A DNA stretch of 64,000 bases from Palsa-189 sp963824405 (GCA_963824405.1 CAWGPK010000004.1:62001-126000), one strand, 5' to 3'. Numbered from the stretch's first letter, positions 1-8,840 are shown. The notes: generated from the sequence alone by a model not told the origin. A program made the numbers and translations.

Positions 1-798
1 CACGACCGCAATGTAACCAAACTTCTTCAGTTCCCAATGCGTCGGGATGTTGCCCAGCCAGTCGAGGCCAGTGGGTTTGAGGATTGGGTTCTCGAGGAGG
101 CCGACGGCGCGGGCGACTTCAAGCGGGAGACCACGAGTGACCGTACGGGAAATAAGTGCCGTGCGCTTCTCCTTCAGCCGCCCGATCAACTCCCGTTTTT
201 TCCCAACCAGCAAGTCTATGTGCCCGATCTCCCTGTTTAGAAACTCTGCAATCGCTTGTTGCTCGGCGGGCGAAGGAAGCGGAATCAACGCATCGCCAAT
301 AGCGGCCTTGGGCAGACCGTAACGCGTCACTCCACTCGCAGCTACTTGGAACTGCTGATTGATTGCGCACGCCTGAAAAGCCCGGAGAAGGTAATCGCCT
401 GAAAGCACATTCTTACGCGAACGCACGATGGCGAGATGGTAGCCGCAGACCAAGTTGGGCGATGTCTTTGTCACCAGCGCTGGCACAGCGATGTCGCTCC
501 ATTCTTCTGAATCCTTAGTGATGACAACGTCGCCTTCCCGCAGGCCGAAGCGCCGGATTTCGTCAGCGGTCGCAGTGGTTTCCATCAATTCCATGTCCGG
601 CGTGATGTGGTCGTTGTAATAAACGTCCGTGTAATTACACAGCCGTACCGGCAGTTCCTCCTCGGAAGGAACTTTGTCAACGTTGCTGACCCAACAGGTG
701 GCTGAGGTCTTGAGCCGCTTCACATCCCAATGCTCCGGCACGTCGCCGAGCCATTCGACGCCGCTGGGTTTGTAGAGTGGGTAAGGCGGAAGATTCAC
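1..798 (-). CDS. hsdS: Type I restriction-modification specificity subunit HsdS (partial, 3' end beyond window)
   Basis: HsdS gives a type I restriction-modification complex its DNA target specificity. The minus strand from GTG at 798 reads through the window edge without a stop. The visible 266 residues show the family architecture: a first target-recognition domain opening with SGVEWLGDVPEHWDVKRL, a central conserved helix (PSPAEQQAIAEFLN, then a Lys/Arg-rich coiled coil), and the start of a second recognition domain that repeats the first opening (TGLDWLGNIPTHWELKK). That internal repeat is diagnostic. GTG is chosen because AGAGG lies just upstream and no ATG fits. It starts 21 bp after the hsdM stop, so the two form one operon. 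hsdR is not visible and may lie to the left. Confidence 0.9.
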   Translation of the reverse strand, partial: MNLPPYPLYKPSGVEWLGDVPEHWDVKRLKTSATCWVSNVDKVPSEEELPVRLCNYTDVYYNDHITPDMELMETTATADEIRRFGLREGDVVITKDSEEWSDIAVPALVTKTSPNLVCGYHLAIVRSRKNVLSGDYLLRAFQACAINQQFQVAASGVTRYGLPKAAIGDALIPLPSPAEQQAIAEFLNREIGHIDLLVGKKRELIGRLKEKRTALISRTVTRGLPLEVARAVGLLENPILKPTGLDWLGNIPTHWELKKFGYIAVV

Positions 799-819
799 GC
801 TGTGACCTCTTTGAGCAAG

Positions 820-2058
820 TCAAGAATTGCGGTTTCGAGGGTCTTGATATTCCGTCTCAATTACTTCCAGGGGCCGCGGTGGCTCGTAGCGGTAGAACTG
901 GCGGTTGAGCGGAATTTCGTAACCTACCTTTGTCTTCGTGTGGTCAATCCAAGCATCGGGCACATGAGGCAGAACTTCGCGCATGAAATAGTCCTCGATG
1001 CGTTCCTTCAGTGGCACGGTCTCGGTGTCTCGCAGATCGGTATCCGGCTCGGGCCGGCCGTCCTTATCGCGACAAATTTCGGCGGTCTCATCGCGTTCGC
1101 CTAAAGCAGCAAGGACGGGTTTGAGTTCCATGGAACTCAGGTGCACGCTGTGGGTACGGTCCACGTCGCGCAAAGCGGTAAGGAACTCCTTGCGGTCTTT
1201 ATACACTCGGTGCTCAGTAGTCTTGCCGAAAGCACGAAGGAGAGTACGGATTTCCTCCTGCCGTCGCTGGCCCGCCTCAATCTCCAGTTGGCGGGCGGCG
1301 GGTGCTTTCTTGGCGCTGGTGGCGAGGCTCTTGAATCCGTTCTCGTCATCAAGCCGGGAGATGCGCTCAGCGCTAGCCTGAAAATTCAACCGGAGCGGGC
1401 GCTCAACAGTAATCTTGTGGTAGCCGAAGTCTTCGTTATCGAAAACCTTGCTGACCACGCGCGGGCGCTCCACGGGTTTGTGCGTTACGGCGTCTTCCTC
1501 GGTAAACGTGCGAGTCTCATCATTCCGAAAGTCACCAAAGATTTTGGTGATTTCGCCGATGTGGTTGGGGTCATTCTTCGTCTTCTCGTCAGAAGGGTCG
1601 CCGATACGACGGCGCTTGTTGCCAAGGCTTTTCTCCATCTGCACCCAAAAGGCGCGGGCGTCGATGAGTTGGACCTTGCCTTTACGAGCCTTCTCTTTGC
1701 GGTTTGTTAGCACCCAGACGTATGTGGAAATGCCGGTGTTGTAGAAAAGTTGCTCGGGCAGGGCGACCACCGCCTCTAGCCAGTCGTTTTCGATGATCCA
1801 GCGGCGGATTTCACTCTCTCCGCCTCCAGCGTCGCCGGTGAAAAGGGGCGAGCCGTTGAAGACGATTCCAATGCGGCTGCCGCCGTCTTGCGGCGTGCGC
1901 ATTTTTGCCAGCATGTGCTGCAGAAATAGGAGTGCACCGTCGTTCACGCGCGGCGTGCCCGCACCGAAGCGTCCGCCAAAACCAAGGGTGTCCCTCTCTT
2001 GCTCGATATAGCGCTGCTGCTGCTTCCACTCCACGCCAAAGGGTGGGTTAGCGAGCAT
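820..2058 (-). CDS. hsdM: HsdM methyltransferase, 3' fragment after frameshift
   Basis: This is the C-terminal part of the N6-adenine methyltransferase subunit of a type I restriction-modification system. It opens with the catalytic motif IV, LANPPFGVEW, and continues with typical HsdM sequence (GGGESEIRRWIIENDWLEAVVALPEQLFYNTGISTYVWVLTNRK, quoted here only for residues GISTYVWVLTNRK). In this frame the coding sense extends upstream of the ATG at 2058, to about 2116, encoding FTKDGFDLTPDGKKWTFDY, so the ATG is not a true start. The gene is the continuation of the 1944-2924 fragment in another frame. Either the gene is inactivated or the assembly lost one base in the AAA run at 2114-2116. Confidence 0.85.
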   Translation of the reverse strand: MLANPPFGVEWKQQQRYIEQERDTLGFGGRFGAGTPRVNDGALLFLQHMLAKMRTPQDGGSRIGIVFNGSPLFTGDAGGGESEIRRWIIENDWLEAVVALPEQLFYNTGISTYVWVLTNRKEKARKGKVQLIDARAFWVQMEKSLGNKRRRIGDPSDEKTKNDPNHIGEITKIFGDFRNDETRTFTEEDAVTHKPVERPRVVSKVFDNEDFGYHKITVERPLRLNFQASAERISRLDDENGFKSLATSAKKAPAARQLEIEAGQRRQEEIRTLLRAFGKTTEHRVYKDRKEFLTALRDVDRTHSVHLSSMELKPVLAALGERDETAEICRDKDGRPEPDTDLRDTETVPLKERIEDYFMREVLPHVPDAWIDHTKTKVGYEIPLNRQFYRYEPPRPLEVIETEYQDPRNRNS

Positions 2059-2924
2059 GTAATCGAAGGTCCATTTCTTGCCGTCGGGGGTAAGGTCAAA
2101 CCCATCCTTGGTGAAATGTCACCGAGGATGATGTTATCGGCGTCCTCGCCCTTGATGAGCATGTCGGATTTGCAGACGGCCCAGGCTTCATCATTCCAAT
2201 CCTGGCCGAAGAGTTTCGGCTGCGCATCGGCGTTAAGGTCGCGAATGTACTTCTCGGACACGGACAACATGCCGCCGGTGCCGCACGCGGGGTCATAGAT
2301 GGTTTTTACGACATGGCTGCGGGCGAGGTCCTCTTCCGGCGATAGGAGAAGATTGACCATGAGCTTGATCACTTCACGCGGCGTAAAGTGTTCCCCCGCC
2401 TCTTCGTTGGATTGCTCCGCGCCGATCCTGATAAGTTCCTCAAAGACATAACCCATCTGGACGCTGTCCACGCGGGAGTCTGACAGGTCGATGGAAGCAA
2501 ACTTCTTTATGACGAGGTAGAGCAGGTCCTTTTCGTTCATCCTGGCAATCTGTGAGCCGAAGTCGAACCGCTCCATGATTGCGCGGACATTGGGTGAGAA
2601 GGCGTTGATGTAGCTGTTGAGATTGGGCGCGAGTTGGTTAGGATCATCCAGCAAGCGCGGGAGGTCGAGCTTCGAGAGGTTATAGAATGAATGCTCGGTG
2701 ATTTGGGACAGCTTGTGGCGAATGATGTTTTCTGGCTTCCCCTTGAGCTTGGCGTGCTCTTTCAGTACCTCGGCCTTTGTTGGCGCGAGGATACAATCGA
2801 ACCGGCGCAGAACAGTGAGGGGAAGTATAACCTTGCGATACTCGTTCCTCTTGTAGGGGCCACGAAGCAGATTGCAGATGCTCCAGATAAAGTTCGCGAT
2901 TTCAAAATGGGTTTCAGGAGACAT
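1944..2924 (-). CDS. hsdM: HsdM methyltransferase, 5' fragment before frameshift
   Basis: This is the N-terminal part of HsdM. It begins with the HsdM N-terminal helical domain (FIWSICNLLRGPYKRNEYR) and reaches the SAM-binding motif I DPACGTGGML and FGQDWNDEAW. The real sequence is continuous to about base 2117 (ILGD). Beyond that the frame runs into unrelated residues while the correct continuation is found one base away. Adding one A to the AAA run at 2114-2116 (plus strand) restores GDIFTKDGF, joining this fragment to NPPF in the next one. The residues encoded by 1944 to about 2116 in this frame are therefore spurious. The ATG at 2924 fits the start of family members. Confidence 0.85.
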   Translation of the reverse strand: MSPETHFEIANFIWSICNLLRGPYKRNEYRKVILPLTVLRRFDCILAPTKAEVLKEHAKLKGKPENIIRHKLSQITEHSFYNLSKLDLPRLLDDPNQLAPNLNSYINAFSPNVRAIMERFDFGSQIARMNEKDLLYLVIKKFASIDLSDSRVDSVQMGYVFEELIRIGAEQSNEEAGEHFTPREVIKLMVNLLLSPEEDLARSHVVKTIYDPACGTGGMLSVSEKYIRDLNADAQPKLFGQDWNDEAWAVCKSDMLIKGEDADNIILGDISPRMGLTLPPTARNGPSITCSLTHPLAWSGSSSSAISSKRGTPLVLADASVRARRA

Positions 2925-3193
2925 GGTGTGTGTTCATAGGGGATCCGGTCTCAGACAACCTCCTTTTGTCAGATCAACTGTTTGAGTATTCAACGCAGGT
3001 TTTGTGGATCAGCAACGCCTCGTATCAGAAACTCGTGGAGCGTTATACCACACGACAGATATGGGGATTTCACAAAAGCATAACAGGCTTCTCGTAGAGG
3101 TCACCCGTGGTCGTGTTCATGAACAGCGGGGCGAAGTTCCTGACGTCGTAGAGTCCAAGTCTGGGCAGATTTTCCCTGATCCTAAGGGGTGTC

Positions 3194-3288
3194 TATCCGC
3201 GCCGTTTTTGCCAGTCCTCATGAGGGCACCACGCGCGTTCGAGACGTCCTTAGCAAATGGAGCATTTTTCTGAAACCTGGAAATGAGG
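3194..3288. repeat. Dispersed island repeat, copy 1
   Basis: First of five related copies found only in the accessory island. It starts TATCCGCGCCGTTTTTGCCA and carries CCTCATGAGG, ACGCGCGT and GACGTC, all short palindromes. It shares 22 identical bases (3238-3259) with copy 3. It lies in the 424-bp gap between hsdM and the ImmA-like gene. I see nothing else I can support in that gap. Confidence 0.75.
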
Positions 3289-3348
3289 TTCGAGTAGCAG
3301 TTGGTCTGCACTAATGTATTCGGTCTTTGGTGGAGTCAAGAATCGTTC

Positions 3349-3930
3349 TTAGCCTGCTTTCCTCCGATAAAGTGACCACAGCATTGTGATCTTGATACGA
3401 TAGATAACGAGGGGAAGGCTGACTGCATAGCGGCTGGCAATCATCTCCGGAGTCCGTCCGTTCGAAAGCCCAGAAACTAATGCTGCGTAGGGTACTAATG
3501 CCGCAGCACCCACTCCATATGCAACCTGTTCATTGAGAGCATTGTACTCGCGGAATGCCAAGTGCCCACCAGACAGGATTCTTGTTGGTTTGTGCCCGAG
3601 AACAACATGTGCGATCTCTTCCATAAGAGTCGCTTGCATTCGCTCAGAGTTGTGCGTGGGATTCAAAATACAGAGTTGCCAGCCATCCGGAAGAGCAACG
3701 GTGGCGGCGGACCACCGGGAACGAGAATTTCCAGTAAGCTCGCCCAGTGTCAGGGGAGAGAGTGCGGGTATATCGGACGGCTCTATGACCTGTATCTTGA
3801 CGAATTCTGCGAGCGCGAAAGGATCGAGCCGTTCCTCAAGAGAGACGCCAGCAAAGTCTCGAATATTTAGCCCGACCCGTTCGTACACACGTCCTCGATG
3901 GTTTCGAGGCAACAAGGAAACACGTCTCAC
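3349..3930 (-). CDS. ImmA/IrrE-like protein (DUF955) with altered zinc motif
   Basis: The 193-residue protein resembles ImmA/IrrE peptidases, which typically cleave or regulate an XRE-family repressor encoded next to them. The key region is LMEEIAHVVLGHKP at about residue 105. In canonical ImmA proteins this is HExxH; here the first His is Glu (EEIAH), while the second His and a downstream EQVAYGVGAA segment resembling the third-ligand helix remain. Its ATG overlaps the stop of the XRE gene by four bases (ATGA), so the two are translationally coupled. Without the first His it may bind zinc poorly or act without peptidase activity. Family assignment is good; catalytic activity is open. Confidence 0.75.
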   Translation of the reverse strand: MRRVSLLPRNHRGRVYERVGLNIRDFAGVSLEERLDPFALAEFVKIQVIEPSDIPALSPLTLGELTGNSRSRWSAATVALPDGWQLCILNPTHNSERMQATLMEEIAHVVLGHKPTRILSGGHLAFREYNALNEQVAYGVGAAALVPYAALVSGLSNGRTPEMIASRYAVSLPLVIYRIKITMLWSLYRRKAG

Positions 3931-4319
3931 GCATTACCTCGGCGCGGCTTCGCGAATTGCGCATATGCAACTTTTACCATTTCGGCGATAGCTCGTGCCG
4001 CCTCGGCAGAGAGGTTCTTGTCTGCTCGCAAATGGACTTGTATGGCTTCGAGCGTATCCTGCTGTGGATCCTCCTTTGATTTGGTCTCTGGCGCGGTTGC
4101 AACTATCTTTTCCAATGGAACCCCCACCCAACGAACGAGATTGGCGAGGGTGTCTACGTCTGGCCGAGCGCGCTTTTTGCCCTTTTGCAAAATCCGGGAA
4201 AGCGTTGGGGCGCTAACGTGAGCGGCTTTGGCTGCTTGCCGCAGTGACAAATCCTCTTCGTTCATTTTCCACTGGATGTATCGAGCCAGTTGGTCCATGT
4301 CGATGCGGACTGCCTCCAA
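3927..4319 (-). CDS. XRE-family helix-turn-helix regulator
   Basis: A 130-residue DNA-binding protein. Residues near 20-60 form an XRE helix-turn-helix (LSLRQAAKAAHVSAPTLSRI), followed by a short C-terminal helical domain. I choose the TTG at 4319 because AGGAGG lies 8 nt upstream; the GTG at 4328 abuts that Shine-Dalgarno sequence and cannot use it. The gene couples to the ImmA-like gene through an ATGA overlap, the usual layout of repressor/peptidase switches. It diverges from the 4493 gene pair, and a palindrome overlaps its own -10 box, so autorepression and control of the divergent pair are both plausible. Confidence 0.85.
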   Translation of the reverse strand: MEAVRIDMDQLARYIQWKMNEEDLSLRQAAKAAHVSAPTLSRILQKGKKRARPDVDTLANLVRWVGVPLEKIVATAPETKSKEDPQQDTLEAIQVHLRADKNLSAEAARAIAEMVKVAYAQFAKPRRGNA

Positions 4320-4358
4320 CTTGAGCACCTCCTTAGATTTTGCTTGGCGTGCACAAAT

Positions 4359-4387
4359 AGTCTAGTTGACTTTCGTTTCAGCGCCAA
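4359..4387 (-). promoter_or_regulatory. Probable promoter and operator of the XRE-ImmA operon
   Basis: On the minus strand TTGGCG (4387-4382) and TAGACT (4364-4359) are separated by 17 bp. The palindrome AGTC-N5-GACT at 4359-4371 covers the -10 box, where a repressor would block transcription. That the XRE protein binds it is inference. Confidence 0.5.
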
Positions 4388-4402
4388 TACATTCTTTCCT
4401 AC

Positions 4403-4431
4403 TTGACACATTTCGAAACTTCCAGTAGTAT
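4403..4431 (+). promoter_or_regulatory. Sigma-70 type promoter of the 4493-7049 gene pair
   Basis: TTGACA at 4403-4408 and TAGTAT at 4426-4431 are spaced by exactly 17 bp. It is divergent from and close to the XRE promoter. The transcript would start near 4438, leaving a leader of about 55 nt with a strong AAAGGAGG ribosome-binding site. Confidence 0.75.
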
Positions 4432-4492
4432 CGTGTATGAAACAACCATCCATACTCGTAACGAACCAAGCTTCTTAAAGGAGGAACCAAAT

Positions 4493-4888
4493 ATGGACTC
4501 CAGCAGCAACCCATCCGCCGGCACCCCACCTTCTTCGCTGCCGATCGCAATCAAGGTGAGTTTCACTCTGAACACCCCTGATGGTCTTCGGCAGGTGTCA
4601 TTTGGTCTTGAAAAGGACACGGACGGTACAAACGTAAACTGGACTATTAATTTTGTGCTCTACGAACGGGCCGATAAAACCCAGCCGTTTGGGGATCCGA
4701 TTGTGTCTCTTAATGTGCTAGTTGCCTCTACGCTCCATGCCAACGCAGAGAGCGCAGCTGCCAATGGTTTGACTCCTGCTCAGACTGCGCATGCTACGGG
4801 GCCTGCTGCAAATGCCGCCAAGGCAGTGCAGGCGGGAGCCATGCCACAGGTTGTAGGAAACAACATTATCCAGAATTCGTTGAAATAG
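4493..4888 (+). CDS. Small protein of unknown function, partner of beta-barrel gene
   Basis: I do not recognise this 131-residue protein. The ATG at 4493 is chosen because AAAGGAGG sits 7 nt before it; longer in-frame openings upstream include the promoter. The N-terminus is Ser/Pro-rich without a signal peptide. Residues about 17-80 look beta-rich (IKVSFTLNTPDGLRQVSFGL), and the rest is Ala-rich and helical (NAESAAANGLTPAQTAHATG). It ends 16 bp before the barrel gene and shares its strong promoter, so the two are an operon. A secreted or barrel-associated role is possible but not shown by the sequence. Confidence 0.7.
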   Translation: MDSSSNPSAGTPPSSLPIAIKVSFTLNTPDGLRQVSFGLEKDTDGTNVNWTINFVLYERADKTQPFGDPIVSLNVLVASTLHANAESAAANGLTPAQTAHATGPAANAAKAVQAGAMPQVVGNNIIQNSLK

Positions 4889-4904
4889 CCGAAGTGTCCA
4901 CCGC

Positions 4905-7049
4905 ATGAGACGAACTGCTGGCGCTTCGCTCTTGGGTATCTTCATTTTGCTGACCGCCGTGGCTGGCAATATCTGTGCCCAGGATAACTCTCACGCACGA
5001 GTGCTCGTCGATCAGAACCCTTTGCACGCAGGGGTGTTACCGTGTATAGCTGGAACGAATTTCGAGACCGAAAAATATGAGATCATCCATACCAGCATCG
5101 ATGACCCCTTCAAATTCCTTTATTGGATCGACAAAAAGACAAAGAATCTAGAGAAGCAGCTTGCCGCGAAGCTGGACAATCAGCTGTTCACGTACAAGCT
5201 TGTGGACACCGAAGCGCTCAGTGTGATTGAGAAAGCTCGATTTGTACCTAATAACGACGAAAGCTTCGTTGTGAGGGTAGAACTTGTATCCGTTCAGAAT
5301 TGTAACGCGAAAGCAAAAACACTCGATCTGCTCTACAGAATCTATTCTACGGATCCACCTCAGTTCCTTGGTGGCGCTACCGAAGCCCAGGCTACGGCCG
5401 AAAAATCTCCTCAGACGACAACGGGGCTCGTAGAAGCCGGAAGTCCATTCCACTTTACTCCCAGCGCCGGATATAACAGCTCCTACGACCTTTTCGGGGG
5501 AGGAAGAATTCAGATCACACCCAAATCGGGGGAACTACGCCTGTTTGATACGTTTACAGTCGAGGGGGAGGGCTCAGCTTCCATGCGATCCGTTTCTGCC
5601 GCGCTGAGCGGCTCCACGAGCCTCTCTGGATGGTTCAACCACGCTGATTGGCGCTTCAATTACCAGAATTATTCCTTACCAGCGGGTCTAACACGGCTGA
5701 AGAATGCTGATCTGTCTGGTCAGATTGGTTTTGAATCGAGACCTTTTTGGAATGGAAGTTTTCTGGCTCGCTTCGGTGGTCTCCTGCAAGGAGGCAATAT
5801 GCAGAGCGGTCTTCTCGCCACGGGCCTTCTTCCTCCTCAAACTCTTTCTAATGCAGGATACGGATCGTCAAAGGGTTACTTGGGTTTGTCTTCCCGCCTC
5901 AATCATAACGTTTTCTCGATTTCATACGGATTAGAACTAGGTTCAATTGGACCCACCACGCAAATCGATTGGCTGAAGCACATCGGCGATGTGGTCGATG
6001 AGTTCTGGATTTCCATCGGCGATCACAAACCGCTAGAGGTCGAGTCACGGTTCACAGTCGGCGGCATTCAGGTATTACATTCCATCCCGTTGTCCGCGCG
6101 CTTCTTCGGCGGAAATGACGAGCAGTTCTTTATTCCAGGCGATTCCTGGCAGATTCGCGATGTCCCAGTGATTCGAGCCATACCCGCCAATCAGTTTTAC
6201 CTGACAGCCCAAGGCGCTGGAGCTGACGCGTTCGCCAGCGTTAACCTAACGGTCGCATATCCGGTGAAAACACATCCGATCATGCCCAAAGAGTTGAGCG
6301 CTGATCAGGAGTTCAATCAATTGTTACACGCACAGATCGTGTCGGCTGCGAGTGTCGAGCAAAATTATTACAGCTGGAAGGACGACCACTTTTCAGCCGC
6401 GCTGAAGAAACTTCCCCAACTGAACCAACAGCTAGATGCCTTAGAAATGGCCGTTGATAAGGCTCAGTCAGCGAACCCCGGCCAATTGCAAAATCAATTT
6501 GCCGATTGCACAACCAGCATCGCCACAGCGGTTTTCGACGTTGCTAACGCTCTAATGGCGAAAGGAGTGGCGCAATACGGCGATCTGTCGGCACTATTAC
6601 CGGTGGATAGCGACGATCTCAAGTCGGTGCAGGACACTTGTGTGGGCGAGTTGAACCAGCAATTGAACGATCCTAGCATTACGACTGCCGCCGCTGCCGT
6701 CAATGCGGGGCGCACGGCCATTCTGACGGACTTCAACGCAATTAATCAAAACTTGGCGGCCCAAAAGGCCCAGGGTGACATTGCCTTCGTCAACCGTACG
6801 CTGAACACGCTGTTCAATGATCTCAATCTCTTTTCTGTCAGTCCCGTCGCCGTGTTCGACACTGCATGGATTGGGCCTGCTAAAGCTCCATTTGGAGGAA
6901 ACCGCGTTGGTCCTGGCGGCGGTATCCGTCTAGAGGTCGCAAGCTATGTCAATTTCACCGTGGGTTATGCATGGAACATTAATCGGCAACCGGGCGAGGG
7001 CACAGGTGCCCTCTTCTTTAACATCGGCGTACGAGACCTTTTCCATTAG
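4905..7049 (+). CDS. Outer-membrane beta-barrel protein, Omp85/surface-antigen-like
   Basis: The 714-residue protein has a signal peptide (MRRTAGASLLGIFILLTAVA, cleavage near GNICAQ). It then has a soluble alpha/beta segment (to about residue 170) and a long stretch of alternating aromatic and small residues typical of beta-strands. The segment around residue 400 (ARFFGGNDEQFFIPGD) resembles the region before the last strands in Omp85 proteins, and the C-terminus (VNFTVGYAWNINRQPGEG...GVRDLFH) looks like terminal barrel strands. Unusually, about 150 helical residues (roughly 470-620) interrupt the barrel strands. It is co-transcribed with the 131-residue gene. Barrel nature is well supported; membership of Omp85 is tentative, and the substrate is unknown. 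Confidence 0.65.
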   Translation: MRRTAGASLLGIFILLTAVAGNICAQDNSHARVLVDQNPLHAGVLPCIAGTNFETEKYEIIHTSIDDPFKFLYWIDKKTKNLEKQLAAKLDNQLFTYKLVDTEALSVIEKARFVPNNDESFVVRVELVSVQNCNAKAKTLDLLYRIYSTDPPQFLGGATEAQATAEKSPQTTTGLVEAGSPFHFTPSAGYNSSYDLFGGGRIQITPKSGELRLFDTFTVEGEGSASMRSVSAALSGSTSLSGWFNHADWRFNYQNYSLPAGLTRLKNADLSGQIGFESRPFWNGSFLARFGGLLQGGNMQSGLLATGLLPPQTLSNAGYGSSKGYLGLSSRLNHNVFSISYGLELGSIGPTTQIDWLKHIGDVVDEFWISIGDHKPLEVESRFTVGGIQVLHSIPLSARFFGGNDEQFFIPGDSWQIRDVPVIRAIPANQFYLTAQGAGADAFASVNLTVAYPVKTHPIMPKELSADQEFNQLLHAQIVSAASVEQNYYSWKDDHFSAALKKLPQLNQQLDALEMAVDKAQSANPGQLQNQFADCTTSIATAVFDVANALMAKGVAQYGDLSALLPVDSDDLKSVQDTCVGELNQQLNDPSITTAAAAVNAGRTAILTDFNAINQNLAAQKAQGDIAFVNRTLNTLFNDLNLFSVSPVAVFDTAWIGPAKAPFGGNRVGPGGGIRLEVASYVNFTVGYAWNINRQPGEGTGALFFNIGVRDLFH

Positions 7050-7163
7050 CAGCGCGCCGGGATCGCAACTTGGAAGGGCTCTTTTATTCCAGTATTCTCT
7101 GACGCTATCGTCAACACCCACTACTCGAACGTTGGAACGCAGTCACCACGCCAAAGCGTGGGC

Positions 7164-7256
7164 CATCCGCGCCGTTTTTGCAACTCCTAATGAGGGCACC
7201 CCCGCGTTCAAGACTGTCCCGCGCAAATGAAAGCTTGGACGAAACGAGGAATCGGG
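7164..7256. repeat. Dispersed island repeat, copy 2
   Basis: It aligns with copies 1 and 4 over its length: CATCCGCGCCGTTTTTGC, then ATGAGGGCACC, GTCCCGCGCAAATG, AAGCTTGGACGAAA and GGAATCGGGG. It has a 1-bp gap and scattered mismatches. It lies in the 320-bp gap between the beta-barrel gene and the 7370 gene; nothing else supportable is seen there. Confidence 0.75.
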
Positions 7257-7369
7257 GCTGGCCTTCGAGCACGCGAAGCGCGTCCTTTCAATCCCTCCAA
7301 TGTTAGGATCTGAGATAGCTGCCAACCCAGTGGGCGCATCCCGGCCTAGCCGCCGCGCTCATCTTTGGC

Positions 7370-7915
7370 TTGGAGTCACGTGGAACCTGCCCCGTGTCAG
7401 ACCTGCGTTACATCATCACTCATCCGCTGCTCGCGTCGATAATGCGCCGCCACGCGGAACTCGTTGAGCAAGCGAGCGCGCTTCAGGAGGGTTCAGTCGA
7501 ACGAAAGGCTCTGGAAAAACTGATCTCAGAACTTGAGGAATACAGGCTTCCGAAGCCTACTCCGATCGAGCAGCAAGCGGAACCGATCCAAGACCACTGG
7601 GGACAGATCATCGCGTGGAGAAGCAGCCTTCGCCGGCGATACAAACCGGCGCGAGCGGGGCACCCTGCGGAATACCGCATCCAAAGTCGCGCCGCACTGG
7701 AAGATATGCTTGCAGACCCTACGCTGACGTGGACCCAACTCGCGAAGAAGTACCACTTCAAAGATGTAGAAGTCTTGAAACGTGCAGTGCGCAGGCTAAA
7801 GGGTCTCCTCAAGCGCGCAGGCATCTCGCTTCCAACACAAGACGCAATCCAGGAGGCTCGACAGGCTTTGGACGAGGCACGTGAGGCTTTCTTCCGAGCG
7901 CGGGGGGAGGAATAA
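7370..7915 (+). CDS. Hypothetical helical protein with HTH-like segment
   Basis: Not recognised. The 181-residue product is charged and largely helical. Residues 30-60 and 155-181 look like coiled coils (ERKALEKLISELEEY; QEARQALDEAREAFFRARGE). The middle (LTWTQLAKKYHFKDVEVLKRAV, quoted for TWTQLAKKYHF) resembles a helix-turn-helix as in small DNA-binding proteins. The opening codon is TTG at 7370; GTG at 7394 or ATG at 7442 are alternatives, and none has a convincing ribosome-binding site. It lies 78 bp before the Abi-C gene on the same strand. Confidence 0.55.
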   Translation: MESRGTCPVSDLRYIITHPLLASIMRRHAELVEQASALQEGSVERKALEKLISELEEYRLPKPTPIEQQAEPIQDHWGQIIAWRSSLRRRYKPARAGHPAEYRIQSRAALEDMLADPTLTWTQLAKKYHFKDVEVLKRAVRRLKGLLKRAGISLPTQDAIQEARQALDEAREAFFRARGEE

Positions 7916-7993
7916 TTCGCTCAAATTATTCCGTCTTCCGCGGTTCGGCGGGCTTTGAGAGGATCACGCCTGGATGTAAAAGAAAGGGACTTA

Positions 7994-8809
7994 ATGTTGC
8001 GAAGACACACTCCGACTCAGCTTTCGGCAGACACCCGCATGAAGCCAGGTTTCGACCCGGGTAAAGCCATCCTCGCGCTCCAGCATGCAATTAAGGCGAC
8101 CTTCGACGATGGCCGCTGGCAGGAACTTGGCTACCTTGTAGGAAAGCACGATGTGATCATAGGGCATGCGCGGCTGTTACGAAGCCTCCATTGGGGCGAT
8201 GACGATTACAGCGGATGCATCTTCGACGTGTTGCCGAAGGTGCTCGGTAGCGATTTCCGCAATCTCAGGGCAATTGAGGAATTCGTAGGACTACGGGGCT
8301 GGCTCAGAGAAAGAGAGCCCAAACTCTACACCGAGCTTTATGACGATGTCGCGCCGGAACCGGTCATTTCGTTGGAACACGTTGAAAATGCCGCCGTCAT
8401 TCATGACGTGCTCGAATTGAACCGGCACGCTGCACGTATCCGCCACGGAATAGCCGAGGACCCGGCCCAGGCCATAGGGTCCGCCAAAGAACTTCTAGAA
8501 ACAGTTTTGAAGACGATCATCGGCGATCACGGGCAAAAATCGCGTGCCGACATTCCGGAGCTGCTGAAAAAGGCTCAGGCTCAACTCGATCTGGACCCCA
8601 AGAATGCAGCGGGGGCAGAGACCCTGCGACGGACCTTGAGTAATCTGGGACAGGTTGTGTACGGCGTGGCTGAACTGCGGAGCCTTTACGGAACCGGCCA
8701 CGGACGCAGCAGAAGTAAGGAACTCGAGATTGCTCACGCCCGTCTTGTTGTGAATGCTGCCATCACCATCGCCACATTTCTGTTAGAAGTCTGGCAGGAG
8801 CGTAAATAG
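7994..8809 (+). CDS. Abortive-infection Abi-C domain protein
   Basis: The C-terminal half (about residues 130-271) matches the Abi-C family: AIGSAKELLETVLKTII, then LRRTLSNLGQ...VAELRSLYGTGHGR, then ARLVVNAAITIATFLLEVW. Abi-C proteins are linked to phage-induced abortive infection and belong to the HEPN-like superfamily; the molecular target is generally unknown. The N-terminal 120 residues (WQELGYLVGKHDVIIGHARL) are a separate helical region I cannot name. ATG 7994 is chosen because GAAAGGGAC lies just upstream; the opening at 7955 lacks one. It is convergent with the next HEPN-like gene, 31 bp away. Confidence 0.85.
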   Translation: MLRRHTPTQLSADTRMKPGFDPGKAILALQHAIKATFDDGRWQELGYLVGKHDVIIGHARLLRSLHWGDDDYSGCIFDVLPKVLGSDFRNLRAIEEFVGLRGWLREREPKLYTELYDDVAPEPVISLEHVENAAVIHDVLELNRHAARIRHGIAEDPAQAIGSAKELLETVLKTIIGDHGQKSRADIPELLKKAQAQLDLDPKNAAGAETLRRTLSNLGQVVYGVAELRSLYGTGHGRSRSKELEIAHARLVVNAAITIATFLLEVWQERK

Positions 8810-8840
8810 ACCGGGTTCCGCGCACTGAGGCCGCATTTCG

